Source of the DNA: CAIOHW01 sp046317855
GTDB lineage: Bacteria > Bdellovibrionota > UBA1018
Assembly: GCA_046317855.1 (NCBI GenBank)
Contig: JBKCVM010000093.1
Coordinates: 1 to 14,565, forward strand
DNA length: 14,565 bases
Reading direction: 5' to 3'
In this document: one piece after another, positions 1-7,102 of the stretch
Layout of the letters: every line of letters starts with the position of its first letter
Position numbering within the stretch: the first letter of the stretch is position 1
The notes under the pieces: model-generated
What the model saw: only the letters and a program-made list of their open reading frames with translations
What the model was told of the DNA's origin: nothing
The model's database searches: none
Made by a program: the position numbers and the translations under genes

Positions 1-891
1 GTGCAGAAGTGTGCAACCACCAACGCACCACTCTTCATTTCGGGAGAGAGTGGTACTGGTAAGGAGGCGCTGGCTCGTGAGATTCATCGGCTTTCGAGTA
101 AGGTTCAAGGCCCCTTCGTCAAGCTCCACTGTGGAGCGCTCTCCGAGCGGCTTCTCGAAGTCGAGCTCTATGGGCAAGAAGATGGGGAGGGAGTGTCTAG
201 GCCTGGAAGGATTGAGCTGGCCGATGGAGGCACCTTGCTTCTTGAGGGGATCACAGAGCTTGCGCCCCAGCTCCAAGAAGGTCTTCTGCAGTTTTTAAAA
301 TTAGGAACTTTTAGGAGGGTAGGAGGGCTCAAGACCCGTCGGTCTTCGGCAAGGGTCATCGCTGCGTTGGATCTGAACTTGAAGCGCAAGGGCGGTCGGC
401 TGATTCCTGATTTGACTCAGGCCTTGTCCGATGGCCACGGAGTGATTCGAGTTCCTCCGCTTCGTGAACGCAAAGTGGACATTCGGAGGCTGGCTCTGTT
501 TTTTTTGAGACAAGCCACCATCCGAGCCAATCGAATTGTTCAGGGCATTTCTCAGGATCTAGTCGCCGCTCTAGAGGTCCAGCAGTGGCCAGGAAATCTG
601 CGGCAACTTGAAAACTTTATGGAGTCGCTGGTCTTGGTAAGCTCAGGAGGTGAGCTGAGGCTTCAAGACGCGCGTCCTTTGCTTTCTGATGCAGACACTA
701 GGGGAGACGCGCAGCCAGTTCGTTCGTTTAAAGAGCAAGTGAAAGCCAGGACACAACAGGTCGAACGTCAGCTGATCGAGGCGGAGCTAGTTCGTCAGAG
801 TGGCAACATTTCTAGAACCGCCGAGGCGCTTGGGCTTTCACGCAAAGGCCTGCAACTCAAGCTCAAGGAGCTTGGAATTCGACCTGACTAG
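1..891 (+). CDS. Sigma-54-activator-like AAA+ protein with Fis-type HTH, 5'-truncated by window edge, degenerate active site
   Basis: Partial: the frame is open at base 1, so the true start and any N-terminal sensor domain lie upstream. Residue numbers count from base 1. Walker A is intact (GESGTGKE, about 15-22). The conserved LLExEL(F/Y)G block (51-58) is followed at once by a DGEG/GRIELADGG stretch, so the GAFTGA loop that contacts sigma-54 is missing. The Walker B position reads LLLEGI (79-84) where the family has a Asp-Glu pair, so the catalytic Glu is a Gly. The usual FREDLYYRL arginine-finger segment reads LIPDLTQAL (134-142), with both Arg gone. The PPLRER motif (152-157) and sensor II (WPGNLRQLEN, 197-206) remain. 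Residues 255-293 form a Fis-like helix-turn-helix. It probably binds DNA and perhaps ATP, but is unlikely to open sigma-54 promoters. The family assignment is sure; the role is not. Confidence 0.9.
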   Translation: MQKCATTNAPLFISGESGTGKEALAREIHRLSSKVQGPFVKLHCGALSERLLEVELYGQEDGEGVSRPGRIELADGGTLLLEGITELAPQLQEGLLQFLKLGTFRRVGGLKTRRSSARVIAALDLNLKRKGGRLIPDLTQALSDGHGVIRVPPLRERKVDIRRLALFFLRQATIRANRIVQGISQDLVAALEVQQWPGNLRQLENFMESLVLVSSGGELRLQDARPLLSDADTRGDAQPVRSFKEQVKARTQQVERQLIEAELVRQSGNISRTAEALGLSRKGLQLKLKELGIRPD

Positions 892-898
892 AGAAGTG

Positions 899-1933
899 CT
901 ACTCTAGTTTTGAGTAAATCCGTAAAAACTCCCCAGCTGTGTGTTGCCAGGTATAGGCTTGGGCAAGAGGCCTTGAGTCCGGGGCCTTGCACCTTTCTTG
1001 TGAGAGCTCAAAAAGAAGCTCTCGCAGAGAAGCTTCTGAATCAAAGAAAAGCGCGGTTGGATTTGGGCTTGTCTCTGCGATGTCTGTGAAAGCAGAAATT
1101 TTTGAGAGCAGGAGCCTGGTTCCAAACTGGGCAGCTTCGAGTACCGGAAGTCCAAAACCCTCTTCCAGCGAGGGGAGCACCAAGGCTGCAGCATTTTGAT
1201 ACGCCCACACCAACTCTCCCTCAGAGACCTCAGTCAAATGGATGAGCGCGGGAAAAATCTGTTTGATCTGTGACAAAATCATCTCGCCGCCAAAGCCCTG
1301 TTTTCCAAGGATCAGCCAGTCGAGACCGGTGTTGCCCTGGAGTGCACGAGCCAGTTGGGTTAGGTTCTTGCGGTTTTCGATCACCGCAACCGTCAATATG
1401 AATGGGCGCTGCGAGCCGGCCCGAGCAATCGAGATGGGCGCAGCGTTTGGGTTTAGGGTAGAGGCCCATGGAACATGAGAGGATCTGCCTCGTGTTTCAG
1501 GAAAGCGCTCATGCAGCTCATCCAATACGGAGGGAAGGGGAGTGGTGATCCAATCCGCGCGCTCAATCGCTTTTTTGAGAATGGGTGACTGGACCTGTTG
1601 AAACTTTTTAGACTGGTACGGGTTTCCGGGCCTAAGGGTCCACAAGTCATGAATGGAGAGTAAGCGCTTGCAGCGTTTGAGCGGAGCAAGCCTGTGTTCA
1701 AATGCGTGGTGCAGGGTGTGCGGAGTTCCCAGGCCCCGCTCGAGTAGCCCCATGGGTCTAATCTCAGTGGAGAGTTCGAACGGAATTCTGCGACTCCTAG
1801 AGACCCCAGCTACAGAGATCTGCATGGGAGCAAGCAGCTCTCGGATGGCTTCAAATGACCGCCAAGCAGTACGACCGATGCCGCTCTGCGGAGCCCGTAC
1901 CCACGGAGTGAGGTCCAGCTGGATTCGTTGCAC
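899..1933 (-). CDS. Glycosyltransferase, GT4-like (GT-B fold)
   Basis: A 344-residue protein of normal size for a GT-B glycosyltransferase that moves a sugar from an activated donor to an unknown acceptor, probably for envelope polysaccharide. The N-terminal half has the Gly-rich acceptor-side loop (QSGIGR, 16-21) and an SIHDL motif (93-97). The C-terminal half begins near 178 and has the ENRKNL donor-phosphate segment (186-191) and the family signature PSLEEGFGLPVLEA (254-267), with the E-x7-E pair at Glu258 and Glu266. No signal peptide or membrane span is obvious, so it is cytosolic or peripheral. It starts with GTG at 1931-1933, 11 bases after the gdhA stop. Its only plausible ribosome-binding sequence (GGGAAG) is held in the hairpin described separately, so it may be translated by coupling to gdhA. 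It converges with the AAA+ gene with 7 bases between the stops. The donor and product cannot be read from sequence. Confidence 0.9.
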   Translation of the reverse strand: MQRIQLDLTPWVRAPQSGIGRTAWRSFEAIRELLAPMQISVAGVSRSRRIPFELSTEIRPMGLLERGLGTPHTLHHAFEHRLAPLKRCKRLLSIHDLWTLRPGNPYQSKKFQQVQSPILKKAIERADWITTPLPSVLDELHERFPETRGRSSHVPWASTLNPNAAPISIARAGSQRPFILTVAVIENRKNLTQLARALQGNTGLDWLILGKQGFGGEMILSQIKQIFPALIHLTEVSEGELVWAYQNAAALVLPSLEEGFGLPVLEAAQFGTRLLLSKISAFTDIAETSPNPTALFFDSEASLRELLFELSQERCKAPDSRPLAQAYTWQHTAGEFLRIYSKLE

Positions 1934-1962
1934 GCGGGCTTCCCTTAAGGGAAGAGCCCGCG
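1933..1962 (-). promoter_or_regulatory. Hairpin covering the gdhA stop and the glycosyltransferase ribosome-binding site
   Basis: On the minus strand CGCGGG-CT-CTTCCC-TTAA-GGGAAG-CCCGCG can fold into two 6-bp stem blocks with a 2-base bulge and a TTAA loop. The loop holds the gdhA TAA stop. The 3' arm holds GGGAAG, the likely Shine-Dalgarno sequence of the next gene, and ends in the first G of its GTG start. No T-tract follows, so it does not look like an intrinsic terminator. Ribosomes finishing gdhA would melt it, which suggests translational coupling (inference). Confidence 0.5.
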
Positions 1963-3273
1963 CAGCAGCATGGCCTTGTTCAGGCGGTCCACGCCTGCAA
2001 TCAGGGCGGCAGTTTTCATGCCGCAGTCATGCTGATCACGGATCGCAACGACTTTTTTGAAAGCGTTCTCCATGACCTCTGCCAGCTTGGCGTTCACTTC
2101 TTTTTCGCTCCAAAAGAAATTTTGGAGACCCTGGACCCATTCAAAGTACGAGACAATGACTCCCCCCGCGTTGCAGAGCACGTCAGGGATGATGAAGGTT
2201 CCCTTGTCCTCAAGAGCTTTCAGGGCGCTCGTAGTGATTGGGCCGTTGGCGCCTTCAGAAATAATTTTGGCTTTGACCTCACTCACGTTCTTGTCGGTGA
2301 TGACTCCATCGATCGCGCAGGGCATGAGTACTTCGACGGGGAGTGTCAGCACATCTTGCGCGGAGATGGCTTCAGCCTCAGGGAAGCCTTTCAGGGTCCG
2401 ATTCTTTTGGAAGTAGGCATGGACTTCTGGAACGTTCAGGCCGTTCTTGTTGTAAAGGCCCCCAGAAACATCGCCGATCGCAACCACTTTTGCACCCATC
2501 TGGTGAATCTCAAGCGCTGCGATGGCTCCCACTTTTCCAAAGCCATGTACCGCGACGGTGGTCGAAGCGTCCACTCTCGCAGAGCCCCGTCCTTTGGCCG
2601 CCAGATACTGCTTGGCATGCACGGTGGTGTAGACGACACCACGCCCCGTGGACTCAGCGCGCCCAAGAGAGCCCCCAATTTCGATGGGCTTTCCGGTTAC
2701 GACGCCCGGAATGGCAAAGCCGCGCTCCTGTGAGAAAGTGTCCATCATCCAGGCCATGTGCTGAGCATCTGTGCCGACATCTGGAGCCGGAATGTCGCGA
2801 TCGGGACCAATGATCATGTTGATCTCGCTGGTGTAACGGCGCATCAGGGCCTGATGCTCTTGGCGAGAGAGTTGATTTGAGTCCACTCGAATGCCGCCTT
2901 TGGCACCTCCCAGTGGTAGGCCCACGAGCGAGCATTTAAAGGTCATGAGCATCGCGAGTCCGGCAGTTTCAGAGAGGGTGACCTCGGGGTGAAAGCGAAT
3001 ACCCCCTTTGCCGGGGCCGAGGGTCATATTGTGTTGAACGCGGTAGCCTTCGAATACTTTGATGGATCCGTCATCGAGGCGAATGGGAACGCTCACGATC
3101 AGTGCACGCTTAGGAACTGAAAGACGAGCTGCAACGTAGGGGTCACACTTCATGACGCTGACAGCCTCTTGAAGCTGTTGGACCGCGTTGCGGTAAAGGT
3201 CGCTTGCGCTCCAGATGTCCGCGCCTGGGACGATGTGATTCTCGGGGTGGTTTTCTGGGTGTTTTCCGACCAT
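1945..3273 (-). CDS. gdhA: Glutamate dehydrogenase (Glu/Leu/Phe/Val dehydrogenase family)
   Basis: A 442-residue hexameric-type glutamate dehydrogenase, which interconverts glutamate with 2-oxoglutarate plus ammonium using NAD(P). The substrate-side motifs are complete: GPGKGGIRF (87-94, Lys89), TFKCSL (111-116, Lys113), and PLGGAKGGI (120-128) with the catalytic Lys125. PAPDVGTD (162-169) supplies the catalytic-site Asp. The coenzyme domain has the HGFGKVG Rossmann loop (243-249). An acidic Asp (about 268) at the end of the second strand would favour NAD over NADP (inference). Length matches the 420-450-residue bacterial type. The start is ATG with a strong GAGGAGG site 5 bases upstream. The N-terminus carries a small HPEN-HPEN repeat (5-12) before the conserved fold. 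It leads a two-gene unit with the glycosyltransferase and is divergent from ddl. Confidence 0.96.
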   Translation of the reverse strand: MVGKHPENHPENHIVPGADIWSASDLYRNAVQQLQEAVSVMKCDPYVAARLSVPKRALIVSVPIRLDDGSIKVFEGYRVQHNMTLGPGKGGIRFHPEVTLSETAGLAMLMTFKCSLVGLPLGGAKGGIRVDSNQLSRQEHQALMRRYTSEINMIIGPDRDIPAPDVGTDAQHMAWMMDTFSQERGFAIPGVVTGKPIEIGGSLGRAESTGRGVVYTTVHAKQYLAAKGRGSARVDASTTVAVHGFGKVGAIAALEIHQMGAKVVAIGDVSGGLYNKNGLNVPEVHAYFQKNRTLKGFPEAEAISAQDVLTLPVEVLMPCAIDGVITDKNVSEVKAKIISEGANGPITTSALKALEDKGTFIIPDVLCNAGGVIVSYFEWVQGLQNFFWSEKEVNAKLAEVMENAFKKVVAIRDQHDCGMKTAALIAGVDRLNKAMLLRGLFP

Positions 3274-3307
3274 GAAGCCTCCTCAGTTCAGTGATGATGT
3301 GATCGCA

Positions 3308-3336
3308 AACTTAGTGTGCTTTTCGGGGTGAATCAA
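3308..3336 (-). promoter_or_regulatory. Putative sigma-70 promoter for gdhA
   Basis: On the minus strand a TTGATT -35-like box (3331-3336) lies exactly 17 bases from a TAAGTT -10-like box (3308-3313). This would give a leader of roughly 25-35 bases ending in the strong ribosome-binding site of gdhA. The boxes match consensus at 4/6 and 3/6, so this is a placement by position and spacing rather than a strong match. Confidence 0.35.
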
Positions 3337-3347
3337 GGATTCTGCTC

Positions 3348-3356
3348 TGTTACGAT
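3348..3356 (+). promoter_or_regulatory. Possible extended -10 element for ddl
   Basis: TG-T-TACGAT forms an extended -10-like element (TG at 3348-3349, hexamer 3351-3356). Transcription would start within about two bases of the ddl ATG at 3365, which fits the lack of a Shine-Dalgarno sequence there and would make a leaderless mRNA. No good -35 box is present. Weak evidence. Confidence 0.25.
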
Positions 3357-3364
3357 TTTTTCAA

Positions 3365-4522
3365 ATGGCCCAAAAAAAAACGCGCGTAGCAGTGTTGTTT
3401 GGTGGAAGGTCCGGTGAGCACGAGATTTCGCTTCGATCGGCTGCCTCAGTGATCCGAAATCTTGACCGTTCTCGTTTTGAGGTGATTCCGATCGCGATTG
3501 ATAAGCAAGGGTGCTGGCACCTGGTTGAGGCCTCTGTGGCTGAAAGACAAGCTCAAGGGGCAACGGTCTCAGTGCCGGCCGTCGGCTCGGCGGACTCTCG
3601 TTCAGTGGTGTTGTCACCGGATCCATCTCGCGGAGAGGGCAAGGCTGTTTTTTTGGATTTGCGGACGGGTGAGGTTGCCACAACGGCAGACGCAGTGTTT
3701 CCCGTGCTTCATGGTCCACTATGTGAGGATGGAACGCTCCAGGGAATTTTTGAACTGGCTGAGGTTGCGTATGTGGGGTGCGGGGTCTTGGCATCTTCTG
3801 CTGGAATGGACAAAGAAGTTTCCAAGCGTCTTGCTCGTGATGCAGGGATTTCGATTGTCCCGTTCATCACGCTGAGGGCGGATCGTTGGAAGCGCCTCTC
3901 TGAATCTGAGCGCGAGCGTGAGCGGGGGCGCGTTGCAAGTGAGCTGGGTTATCCGGTTTTTGTTAAGCCTGCCAACATGGGCTCAAGCGTTGGCGTGCAC
4001 AAGGTGAAGGAGGCAGCTTTGCTGGAAGCTGCGCTTCAGGACGCGTTTCGATACGATACCAAAGTATTGATCGAGAAAGGGATTGCTGCCCGTGAAATTG
4101 AGCTTGCCACCTTAGAAAGCCGCAAGCCAGGAGAGCCCCCTCGGGTGAGCATCGCCGGGGAGGTCACGCCCACGCACGAATTCTATTCGTACGAAGCAAA
4201 GTACTTGGATGATCATGGCGCTGCACTGGCGATTCCGGCGGGCCTCACCGCCCAGGAGATGTCTCAAGCGCAGAAGATTGCGCAGGATGTGTTTGAAGCG
4301 CTCGAGTGCGAGGGGATGGCGCGAGTCGACCTGTTTCTTGATAAAAGCTCAGGAAAGCTCTACTTCAATGAAATCAATACGATCCCGGGTTTTACCTCCA
4401 TCAGTATGTACCCCAAAATGTGGGAGGCTTCGGGCCTGGGTTATGCGGCGCTTCTAACCGAGCTGGTGGAATTGGCGCTGGAGCGGCAGTGCCGTAAAAA
4501 GTCCCTCTCAAGACACCTCTAG
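3365..4522 (+). CDS. ddl: D-alanine--D-alanine ligase
   Basis: A 385-residue cytosolic ATP-grasp enzyme that joins two D-alanines for the peptidoglycan pentapeptide. The N-terminal signature FGGRSGEHEIS (12-22) includes the D-Ala-contacting Glu18. HGPLCEDGTLQG (116-127) and the VFVKPANMGSSVGV stretch (198-211) form the nucleotide and glycine-rich loops. The omega-loop FYSYEAKYLDD (273-283) keeps the Tyr typical of D-Ala-D-Ala rather than D-Ala-D-lactate ligases. Asp322 and the NEINTIPGFT motif (335-344) provide metal ligands. Residues 178-190 form an unusually charged Glu/Arg-rich helix. It is slightly longer than short ligases such as DdlB of E. coli. The ATG has no Shine-Dalgarno sequence. 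It stands apart from any division/cell-wall cluster; the next gene starts 52 bases downstream on the same strand. Confidence 0.97.
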   Translation: MAQKKTRVAVLFGGRSGEHEISLRSAASVIRNLDRSRFEVIPIAIDKQGCWHLVEASVAERQAQGATVSVPAVGSADSRSVVLSPDPSRGEGKAVFLDLRTGEVATTADAVFPVLHGPLCEDGTLQGIFELAEVAYVGCGVLASSAGMDKEVSKRLARDAGISIVPFITLRADRWKRLSESERERERGRVASELGYPVFVKPANMGSSVGVHKVKEAALLEAALQDAFRYDTKVLIEKGIAAREIELATLESRKPGEPPRVSIAGEVTPTHEFYSYEAKYLDDHGAALAIPAGLTAQEMSQAQKIAQDVFEALECEGMARVDLFLDKSSGKLYFNEINTIPGFTSISMYPKMWEASGLGYAALLTELVELALERQCRKKSLSRHL

Positions 4523-4574
4523 TCCCGCCCGGTTTTGCCGATAAGCCTTAGGAACAGGAGGCTGGCGTAATTCC

Positions 4575-6056
4575 ATGGGTAATGCCGTCGCTAAGGTACA
4601 GGACCAGGGCAGTAGTAAACCCGAAGAGGGCAAGCAGCTCTTGGTGCTGGTCTACAGGCCTGAGGGCAGTCACCCTCTACTCCTGAAGGTGGAAAGCATT
4701 CTCGAAAGCAATCCCCTCGCCGAGGTTCATGTTTTTCAGCAACTGGATACTGCTCTCGAGAAGGTTCGAAAAGCGACGCACATGGTTCTGCTTTTTGGAA
4801 TCACCAAGCCCGATGAAATCCCAGTCCTGAGCCAGCTTCTTTCTGAAGGCTCTCGCCTAGCTAAGAAAGGTCTGATCCGTTCTTCTGGGTTTCTCGGTGC
4901 GGTGACGGCTCATCCCAAAGTCGTGAACTACCTTGCCACCCAGTTTGGCGCAGATATTTTGCCTTCGCAGATCCCCGAGCGCAGCTTCAAGTACAAGATC
5001 AACATGGCTGCCAACGTGATCTCGGCAGCGTACTCGCATATTTCTCAACGTAAAGAAGTCCAAGAAGAAGGCGTCGTCAACTATGTGGCGCCGATCGAAA
5101 TGGCCGAGGATTGCTGGATCATCCGCAACACCAGGGACATTGCGTTTAGGCAGACTGCCTGGACACTCAATCTTCTGGGACCACCTCCTATGGCCGGAGA
5201 GTGGCACTCCGACTCTTCACTCGATGCAAATGGTCTGGACGCATGGGTCTTCAAGGTAAAGCCAGATCATCAATCGCTTCAGCCGGTTCCTGGAAAATGG
5301 GTCTTCTGGGGTAAGGCTCCCACTTTTTCTCCGGACACGCTCGTTTGGTTAATGATCTCGTCAGCTCCGCGTCTCGTCTTCATCCCAGAGTCAGGCCCCG
5401 AGCAGATCCGAATCGAAACCTCCGGACACACCCTCAAAGTGGCCAAGAACGGGCCCAAAGTTCACGAAATGAAAGCGCTGATTCAGCAGATCATGTTTGC
5501 AGAAAAGCGCTTCAACAATGAGAAGGGCGAGCGGAAAGGTGACTTTGAAATCCACCTTGAGCATCAAATCGCAAACAAGGGTCCCGGGGTTGCCTTCAAA
5601 GAACATCGCGGTAAGGGTGGGCCCGATTACCACGAAGAGTTCGACCTCAAGGAGTCTAAGCCAAATCAATTTGTGGATCCTCGAGGCCGTGCGCTTCGAG
5701 AGCTCAATAACATTGGTGAGGATGACTTAAAGGGTCCAGATGCTCCCGATTTCAAGGATTCACAGGATCCCAACGGGCTCTCTCTCGATTTTAAAGACCA
5801 GCAGCAACAGCGAGATGCAAAAGATGCTCGCTTCAAAAAAGAGCCACCCAAAGCAGGGATTCAGGCACCGCTTCTTGATAACGGGGGGATCGACCCTAAG
5901 CAACAAAGCTATGACCAAGTGCTGGTGGACATGGGGTTTCAGCTCACCCTGCAAGTGACGAACGGAGCTGTGATTTCTGCGCAGATGTTGGATCTGTTTG
6001 AAACACAGCTGACTTTGGAGCTCGACTCGGAGAACAGACTAAGAAAAGACCAGTAA
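4575..6056 (+). CDS. Unrecognised 493-residue protein: receiver-like N-domain, middle domain, charged linker, C-terminal domain cut by a TAA
   Basis: No family recognised. Residues 20-135 alternate beta strands and helices like a response-regulator receiver, but the phospho-acceptor strand reads MVLLFGITK (70-78) without Asp, and the conserved Lys near 130 is absent, so it would be a pseudo-receiver. Residues 168-310 form a second compact region rich in Trp (DCWIIR, GKWVFWG, LVWLM). Residues 310-440 are hydrophilic and probably disordered, with repeated DFKD elements at 392-395 and 405-408. Residues 446-493 begin a beta-rich domain related to the C-terminus of the next gene, and the TAA stop falls inside it. 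The same frame stays open for 71 more codons (separate entry). No signal peptide or membrane span. The ribosome-binding site AGGAGG lies about 13 bases from the ATG, a long spacing. It starts a same-strand run with the next two genes. Confidence 0.75.
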   Translation: MGNAVAKVQDQGSSKPEEGKQLLVLVYRPEGSHPLLLKVESILESNPLAEVHVFQQLDTALEKVRKATHMVLLFGITKPDEIPVLSQLLSEGSRLAKKGLIRSSGFLGAVTAHPKVVNYLATQFGADILPSQIPERSFKYKINMAANVISAAYSHISQRKEVQEEGVVNYVAPIEMAEDCWIIRNTRDIAFRQTAWTLNLLGPPPMAGEWHSDSSLDANGLDAWVFKVKPDHQSLQPVPGKWVFWGKAPTFSPDTLVWLMISSAPRLVFIPESGPEQIRIETSGHTLKVAKNGPKVHEMKALIQQIMFAEKRFNNEKGERKGDFEIHLEHQIANKGPGVAFKEHRGKGGPDYHEEFDLKESKPNQFVDPRGRALRELNNIGEDDLKGPDAPDFKDSQDPNGLSLDFKDQQQQRDAKDARFKKEPPKAGIQAPLLDNGGIDPKQQSYDQVLVDMGFQLTLQVTNGAVISAQMLDLFETQLTLELDSENRLRKDQ

Positions 6057-6272
6057 CGCCTGTGTCGCTTTGTTTGGACCCAAGATAAAAACCCAGTTGA
6101 TTTTTCAGTCAATGGTTCGGTGACGGAGATCGAGAGCGTCGAGAACGGAAGAGCGGTTCTCGGCATTGAGATCGAACCCATCAGTCCAGAAAAAATGGAG
6201 CTTTTGTTGAAAGTATTTCAGAACCGGCAGCAAAGCATTGCGGATTTCTTTGACAGTGCACGAGGCAGATAG
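6057..6272 (+). pseudogene. In-frame continuation of the preceding protein beyond its TAA stop (71 codons plus TAG)
   Basis: Directly after the TAA at 6054-6056, the same frame runs to a TAG at 6270-6272. The encoded piece (starts RLCRFVWTQD, ends ADFFDSARGR) reads like a normal globular domain half. It lines up with the end of the next protein: FSVNGSVTEIESVENG against FQFAGVVKSVEEGG, and QNRQQSIADFF against AKRQNELSDFI. No ATG or GTG with a good ribosome site opens it on its own. The TAG overlaps the GGGG of the next gene's ribosome site, the same stop/ribosome-site layout as at the following junction. A single-base change (for example CAA to TAA) would explain it. Alternatives are programmed readthrough (TAA followed by C) or a sequence error. 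Confidence 0.7.
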
Positions 6273-6283
6273 GGGCAAGAGCA

Positions 6284-7093
6284 ATGGCAGAATTTAAGAA
6301 CATCGTCCTGATTTTGATGGCTCCAGATGCAAAAGACCTTGAAAAGCTCAGGGACTTCTTGGCTGAGCGTGGGCTTGCGGTTTATGTGGCTTCTGGCTTG
6401 GATGGAGCGGTCAGATTGGTCAAGACCAAGGCAGTTGACCTGTTGATCTGCGACACCCAAGCACTCGGAAAGGCAGGGGATGACTCCGTTAAGGAGCTTC
6501 TCGGTGAACACGGAAAAGGGAGTGATCTCCCTTTGATTCTCATTTCTGCAAATCTGGGGGCAGAAAGCAAAACCTGGTTCAAGAAGTTTGCTGGGGTGAA
6601 GGCGGTCATTCCGGGGCCACTGGACATGAACCGGGTCTTCAGAATTGTTTCATCAAACCTTCCCAAAGGAAAAAAAGGAGTCTTTGACCCTTCCGATGGC
6701 GATGATGAGAAGCCTTTAGTGGATCTTAAAGATCACAAAGGAATTGGAGTCACGACCAAAATTAGACGGTCGGCAGACGGCCCAGAATCGCAGGGCTTCG
6801 AAGCGGCGCTGATTGAGCTTGGCGAGGTGGAGGTTCTGCTTGAAGTGAAAGCTCCCGATTTAAAGGTCAAAGAAAAAGTTGAAGTGGATGTCGTGATGTC
6901 GGGTAGCTCTGCCGACGGTCAGTTCCAGTTTGCTGGGGTAGTGAAATCGGTCGAAGAGGGAGGGGCTCCAGGAGTTTGGATGGTGACGGTTGATTCGGGT
7001 GGGGCGTCGTCTGAGCTGTCTAAGCAAGTGGGCGAAGAAATAGCCAAACGCCAGAATGAGCTCTCTGACTTCATTCGTAAATCTCAAGGGTAA
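6284..7093 (+). CDS. Degenerate receiver domain plus PilZ-like C-terminal domain protein
   Basis: 269 residues, no named family. Residues 5-125 have the receiver fold. A possible phospho-acceptor Asp57 (LLICDTQ) and the switch-position Ser88 (LILISAN) are visible. The first acidic pocket has only one Asp (APD), and the invariant Lys is replaced: the usual LKP segment reads IPGPLD (109-114). Phosphorylation is therefore doubtful. Residues 128-165 are a charged linker. Residues 172-269 form a beta-rich domain ending in a helix (AKRQNELSDFIR, 254-265) that matches the interrupted C-terminus of the preceding gene. It resembles a PilZ fold in layout, but I see no RxxxR or (D/N)xSxxG cyclic-di-GMP motifs, so ligand binding is not claimed. 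The ATG lies 11 bases after the upstream TAG, with GGGG/AAGAG as ribosome site. It probably acts in the cytosol with its two neighbours. Confidence 0.8.
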   Translation: MAEFKNIVLILMAPDAKDLEKLRDFLAERGLAVYVASGLDGAVRLVKTKAVDLLICDTQALGKAGDDSVKELLGEHGKGSDLPLILISANLGAESKTWFKKFAGVKAVIPGPLDMNRVFRIVSSNLPKGKKGVFDPSDGDDEKPLVDLKDHKGIGVTTKIRRSADGPESQGFEAALIELGEVEVLLEVKAPDLKVKEKVEVDVVMSGSSADGQFQFAGVVKSVEEGGAPGVWMVTVDSGGASSELSKQVGEEIAKRQNELSDFIRKSQG

Positions 7094-7102
7094 GGATTTT
7101 GC

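Noticed and set aside
892..898. Terminator between the convergent AAA+ gene and the glycosyltransferase gene
   Set aside because: Only seven bases separate the stops and no hairpin with a T-tract is visible.
2029..2733. Long plus-strand open frame (234 codons) antisense to gdhA
   Set aside because: gdhA is an unmistakable enzyme on the other strand. The antisense product has no recognisable motif, and such mirror frames are common opposite strongly codon-biased genes.
4523..4574. A separate promoter for the three-gene cassette after ddl
   Set aside because: No pair of boxes with acceptable spacing. Only the AGGAGG ribosome site is clear, so read-through from ddl is simpler.
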